Positions 15,501 through 17,325 of a stretch of 17,325 nt of DNA are shown piece after piece. The position numbers and the translations under genes were made by a program. The stretch covers positions 1-17,325 of the forward strand of contig JAJBVC010000030.1 of the NCBI GenBank assembly GCA_020860025.1, given 5' to 3'. Each line of letters starts with the position of its first letter. The stretch's first letter is position 1. The notes under the pieces are model-generated. The model was given only the letters and a program-made list of their open reading frames with translations, was not told the DNA's origin and made no database searches. This DNA is from Clostridiales bacterium. Lineage in GTDB: Bacteria > Bacillota > Clostridia > Oscillospirales > Acutalibacteraceae.

Positions 15501-17325
15501 CAGACGACCTTAATTCTTTTTATAAAACAATGTCCGTCTATTATTCAATGGAATCGACTGCCGGTGAACTTCTGCCTGTATTGGAAGAAGTAAGAAATTG
15601 CAGTACTGACGAGAATCTTAATATTGCACTTGACAGAGTTATAAGAAGTATTGAAAGTCAATATGGTGCATTGTTGACTTCTATTGAATCAGGTGCATAT
15701 CAGGTTTACCAATGGGAAACCGATGTTGTTATTGATATGTTATTAGATGAGTTGGTTAAACTTAATCCTGTTGTTAAAACTCTCAAAACAGCTGGAGCAA
15801 TAGGCAAAACTATATCAAATTTTGCATTTTCTACCGATGCCACAATTGAACAATTTTATGCTATGAAATGCCTTGGAAATTTCCAGTCATATTTAAAAAC
15901 AGCCGTAACCGCTATGCGCTCTGATTATCAAACAGATAAAACAAGTGAAAATGCACAAAACTATATAATTTCACTTAATATGCTTTTCAATTCATATGAT
16001 TTAGGCTGCGAATACGCAAGCGAGTATGGAGAAATTGTGTATGAAAAAGCACTTGTCGGCAAAGCATTTATGAGCAACAGCGAAACATATGCCGGATATA
16101 AAGAAAATGTACAGGAAATACAAACGGCGCTTACCAATCAACTCAATGCAATAAATAAATATTGGGCGTTTAATCTTATGGAAGATTGCCCTGAATTATT
16201 TGATGTTGTTGCCGAGTCGATCCAACTGTATAAATTGGATGCTCTTGACGATACTATGATACGCTTATCGGGACTTAATTTTGATTATACCGGCGAAGAA
16301 ATATGCCCTAAGGTTTATGTATGTGCAAACGGAGAATATCTCACCGAGGGTGAGGATTTTACTGTTGAATACAGTAATAATATTTCTATCGGAACGGCAT
16401 CTGTAACAATAACAAGCACCAATCAATATTATCCCGGAACAGTTACCCGATATTTCTCAATTAATGATGATAATTTCGTTACGGAATATAACATCAGGGA
16501 CAACGGCAGACCCGAAAGCAGTTACTTAAAGTCAAGCTCATTTATGAGTATGACAAATTCTCTGCTGTTAGCTTCTGCCAATGATGATTTTGTTGTTCAG
16601 GTATATGACGGCGATACACTCGTTGCAGAGGTTGCCGACGGTGAAATTATTGAAAATCAAATCCCTGTAATCATAAATAACGGTAATATAACAATTTTGA
16701 TGAACGATAGGGATTATACAGTAAAATATTCTTCACTCAACGGCAGAAATATTGATGTAGGTATTTCTTCATACGCAAGCGATAAAACCGTTGAAAGTAC
16801 CGTAACCTATACAGATTTAACTATAGCTTCATCAAGCGAAAGTGAAAATGTGGTTGCTAAAAGTACTGACGGCTTGCAAAGCACATTTACAAATGATGGT
16901 GAAACAGTAAACTCATCTTATGATTCAACTGATACCGATAACTTAATAAGTTATTCAATAACTGCTCAAAATTGTACTTCATCAAAAACTCAGGCATATC
17001 CCGGTGAAATTATATATGTAAATTATTCTGCAACCGCAACTTATGATTTTGTTGGTTGGACGACATCATTTGACAATAATTACACAAGTGAATCTTTTTC
17101 ATTTGTTATGCCTGCCGAAGATGTTAGTATTACTGCTGAATGTGAGTGCAATCACTTAAATTGTGAACTCGAAACAGTAGCTGCAACTTGCACCGAAGAC
17201 GGCACAAAAACATATACCTGCACTGAATGTGGTTATACATATACCGAAATAATTTCTGCAACAGGTCACAGTTATGACAGTGGAGTTGTAACAAAGGCTG
17301 CAACATGTTCCGCAACAGGTGTAAA
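12551..17325 (+). CDS. secreted BspA-like leucine-rich-repeat protein (3' end outside window)
   Basis: I translated this frame from the ATG at 12551 to the window edge and found no stop: at least 1591 residues, incomplete at the C-terminus. Residues 1-27 form a Sec signal peptide (MKK, a hydrophobic core, AYA then Asp). Residues about 31-57 form the cap common before BspA-type repeats (SGTCGDNLIWSL...LTISGSGDM). Twenty-three LRR_5-type units follow, built on TSVTIPDSVTSIGxxAFxxCxSL, in two solenoids (about 80-530 and 531-812). Residues 813-1230 look alpha-helical and match no family I recognise. A beta domain with FDYTGEEICPKV (about 1239-1305), further beta-rich sequence, an InlB-B-like segment ending FVMPAEDVSITAEC (about 1467-1531) and Cys-rich repeats (1531-1591) follow. 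No anchor is visible. Likely exported and adhesive; ligand unknown. Confidence 0.93.
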   Translation, partial: MKKFISLFLSIAMLLSITAGIDFSAYADTYSGTCGDNLIWSLDTDTGVLTISGSGDMKNYSSSSSAPWYNYSDSITDVELLSGITSIGEDAFSHCKSLASVIIPNSVINIGKFAFWYCTSLTSVTIPDSVTSIGSYAFHECSSLTSITIPDSVTNIGNCAFTSLTSIDVDENNEYYSSQDGVLFNKNKTKLVCYPAEKAETSYKIPDSVTSIGDSAFYECSSLTSVTIPDSVISIGSCAFYYCTSLKSVTIPNSVTSIGYYAFRDCTSLKSVTIPNSVTSIGSNAFTDCTSLTKTNYTGTIDDWVSIYFADGAANPISHSEKLYINNILQTNITIDEASEISAYAFEYCSSIRSVTIGDSVTSIGEHAFVWCDNLTSITIPDSVTSIDNWTFGYCSSLTSITIPDSVTSIGSYAFGYCTSLTSITIPDSVTSIGDYAFERCTSLTSVTIPNSVINIGKYTFWYCTSLTNVTIPDSVTSISTYAFGYCTSLTDVYYAGSEDDWNNISIGSSNTYLTNATIHYNSSDTDTNSDFEYEVLDDGTAEITGYSGTETDITIPSTIDGYTVTSIGDYAFEFNDDLTSITIPDGVTSIGEWSFAGCYNLVNLDIPDSVTNINNCAFLLCIGLTSITIPDSVMSIGYGAFAGCISSTSIDVSDKNEYYSSQDGVLFNKDKTELIQYPAGNESTSYQIPDSVSSISGYAFVYCYYLKSVAISDSVASIDDDTFYACENLTSVTIPDSVTSIGYGAFAYCTSLISVTIPNSVTRIYDCAFYDCENITDVYFTGSEDDWNSISIGDDNEYLTNATIHYNSSGDTTAYDSFIQSFDVSTYAADDLINNSESYALDYYENDFQDPSEIMVNALKADSSFVNTVAAWEASNAILDVNIDAAVDFNLDIVSYYEAILFSMCENTIESSTFLDVYDYSLAVNLIKFGNKIDKFINNYKDANITYDKTLTDDQKELLLKDLSYDKDSADCIDLATKVLDYTDDLNSFYKTMSVYYSMESTAGELLPVLEEVRNCSTDENLNIALDRVIRSIESQYGALLTSIESGAYQVYQWETDVVIDMLLDELVKLNPVVKTLKTAGAIGKTISNFAFSTDATIEQFYAMKCLGNFQSYLKTAVTAMRSDYQTDKTSENAQNYIISLNMLFNSYDLGCEYASEYGEIVYEKALVGKAFMSNSETYAGYKENVQEIQTALTNQLNAINKYWAFNLMEDCPELFDVVAESIQLYKLDALDDTMIRLSGLNFDYTGEEICPKVYVCANGEYLTEGEDFTVEYSNNISIGTASVTITSTNQYYPGTVTRYFSINDDNFVTEYNIRDNGRPESSYLKSSSFMSMTNSLLLASANDDFVVQVYDGDTLVAEVADGEIIENQIPVIINNGNITILMNDRDYTVKYSSLNGRNIDVGISSYASDKTVESTVTYTDLTIASSSESENVVAKSTDGLQSTFTNDGETVNSSYDSTDTDNLISYSITAQNCTSSKTQAYPGEIIYVNYSATATYDFVGWTTSFDNNYTSESFSFVMPAEDVSITAECECNHLNCELETVAATCTEDGTKTYTCTECGYTYTEIISATGHSYDSGVVTKAATCSATGV
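13046..13162 (+). repeat. inter-repeat island, copy 1 (NEYYSSQDGVLFNK type)
   Basis: About 39 residues beginning SIDVDENNEYYSSQDGVLFN interrupt the LRR units and lead back into IPDSV. A second copy lies at 14498-14613. Such islands are known in BspA-type proteins. The preceding LRR unit is shortened, lacking the usual xxC element. Confidence 0.8.
14021..14121 (+). repeat. solenoid-closing module, copy 1 (GSEDDWN type)
   Basis: TDVYYAGSEDDWNNISIG followed by YLTNATIHYNSS closes the first solenoid. A near copy at 14879-14980 closes the second. A degenerate relative (NYTGTIDDWVSIYF) occurs at 13427-13540. Confidence 0.8.
14498..14613 (+). repeat. inter-repeat island, copy 2 (NEYYSSQDGVLFNK type)
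   Basis: Beginning SIDVSDKNEYYSSQDGVLFN, this island shares the long identical core NEYYSSQDGVLFNK with copy 1 and then diverges (IQYPAGNESTSYQ against VCYPAEKAETSYK). It lies in the second solenoid. Confidence 0.8.
14879..14980 (+). repeat. solenoid-closing module, copy 2 (GSEDDWN type)
   Basis: TDVYFTGSEDDWNSISIG and YLTNATIHYNSS repeat copy 1 almost exactly and mark the end of the last LRR unit before the helical segment. Confidence 0.8.

Overview
The window reads as chromosomal DNA from an AT-rich Gram-positive anaerobe, most likely a gut Clostridia member of the Ruminococcaceae/Oscillospiraceae type. Four things point there: strong AGGAGG-type ribosome sites, sigma-A promoters with TATAAT boxes, a class 1B PyrD-PyrK pair, and a very large secreted BspA-like leucine-rich-repeat protein ending in a Cys-rich repeat. 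The taxonomic call is inference from gene style; there is no rRNA or marker phylogeny here.

Layout. Positions 1-245 are non-coding. They hold short direct repeats, an unusual in-phase array of 15-bp units, and a hairpin terminator whose T-run overlaps the metA stop codon. On the minus strand follow a PfkB-family sugar or nucleoside kinase (1379-2281) and metA (246-1160), each with its own recognisable promoter and with a terminator-like hairpin between them. A 155-bp divergent intergenic region separates the kinase from a nine-gene plus-strand operon, pyrC-carA-carB-pyrK-pyrD-pyrF-pyrE-pyrB-pyrI (2437-12362), closed by a strong rho-independent terminator at 12375-12409. From 12551 to the window edge runs a single uninterrupted reading frame of at least 1591 codons with its own promoter. 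It encodes a secreted repeat protein whose 3' end lies outside the window.

How the genes work together. The operon encodes the complete de novo route to UMP. CarAB makes carbamoyl phosphate, PyrB with regulatory PyrI makes carbamoyl aspartate, PyrC closes the ring, PyrD with PyrK oxidises dihydroorotate using NAD+, PyrE adds phosphoribose, and PyrF decarboxylates OMP to UMP. Genes overlap or lie 2-40 bp apart, so most are probably translationally coupled. No pyrR gene lies in the operon, and the predicted leader is only about 20 nt, too short for a PyrR attenuator. Control therefore probably acts at initiation or start-site choice, plus allostery on CarB and PyrI. metA is an independent methionine gene whose active-site residue at position 111 predicts acetyl-CoA use.

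The metabolic part is orthodox. The less explained parts are the large surface protein (two LRR solenoids, a roughly 415-residue helical segment I cannot assign, then beta and Cys-rich modules), the 15-bp array at the left edge, and the missing attenuator in front of the pyr operon. I saw no CRISPR, tRNA, rRNA, insertion sequence or phage gene.
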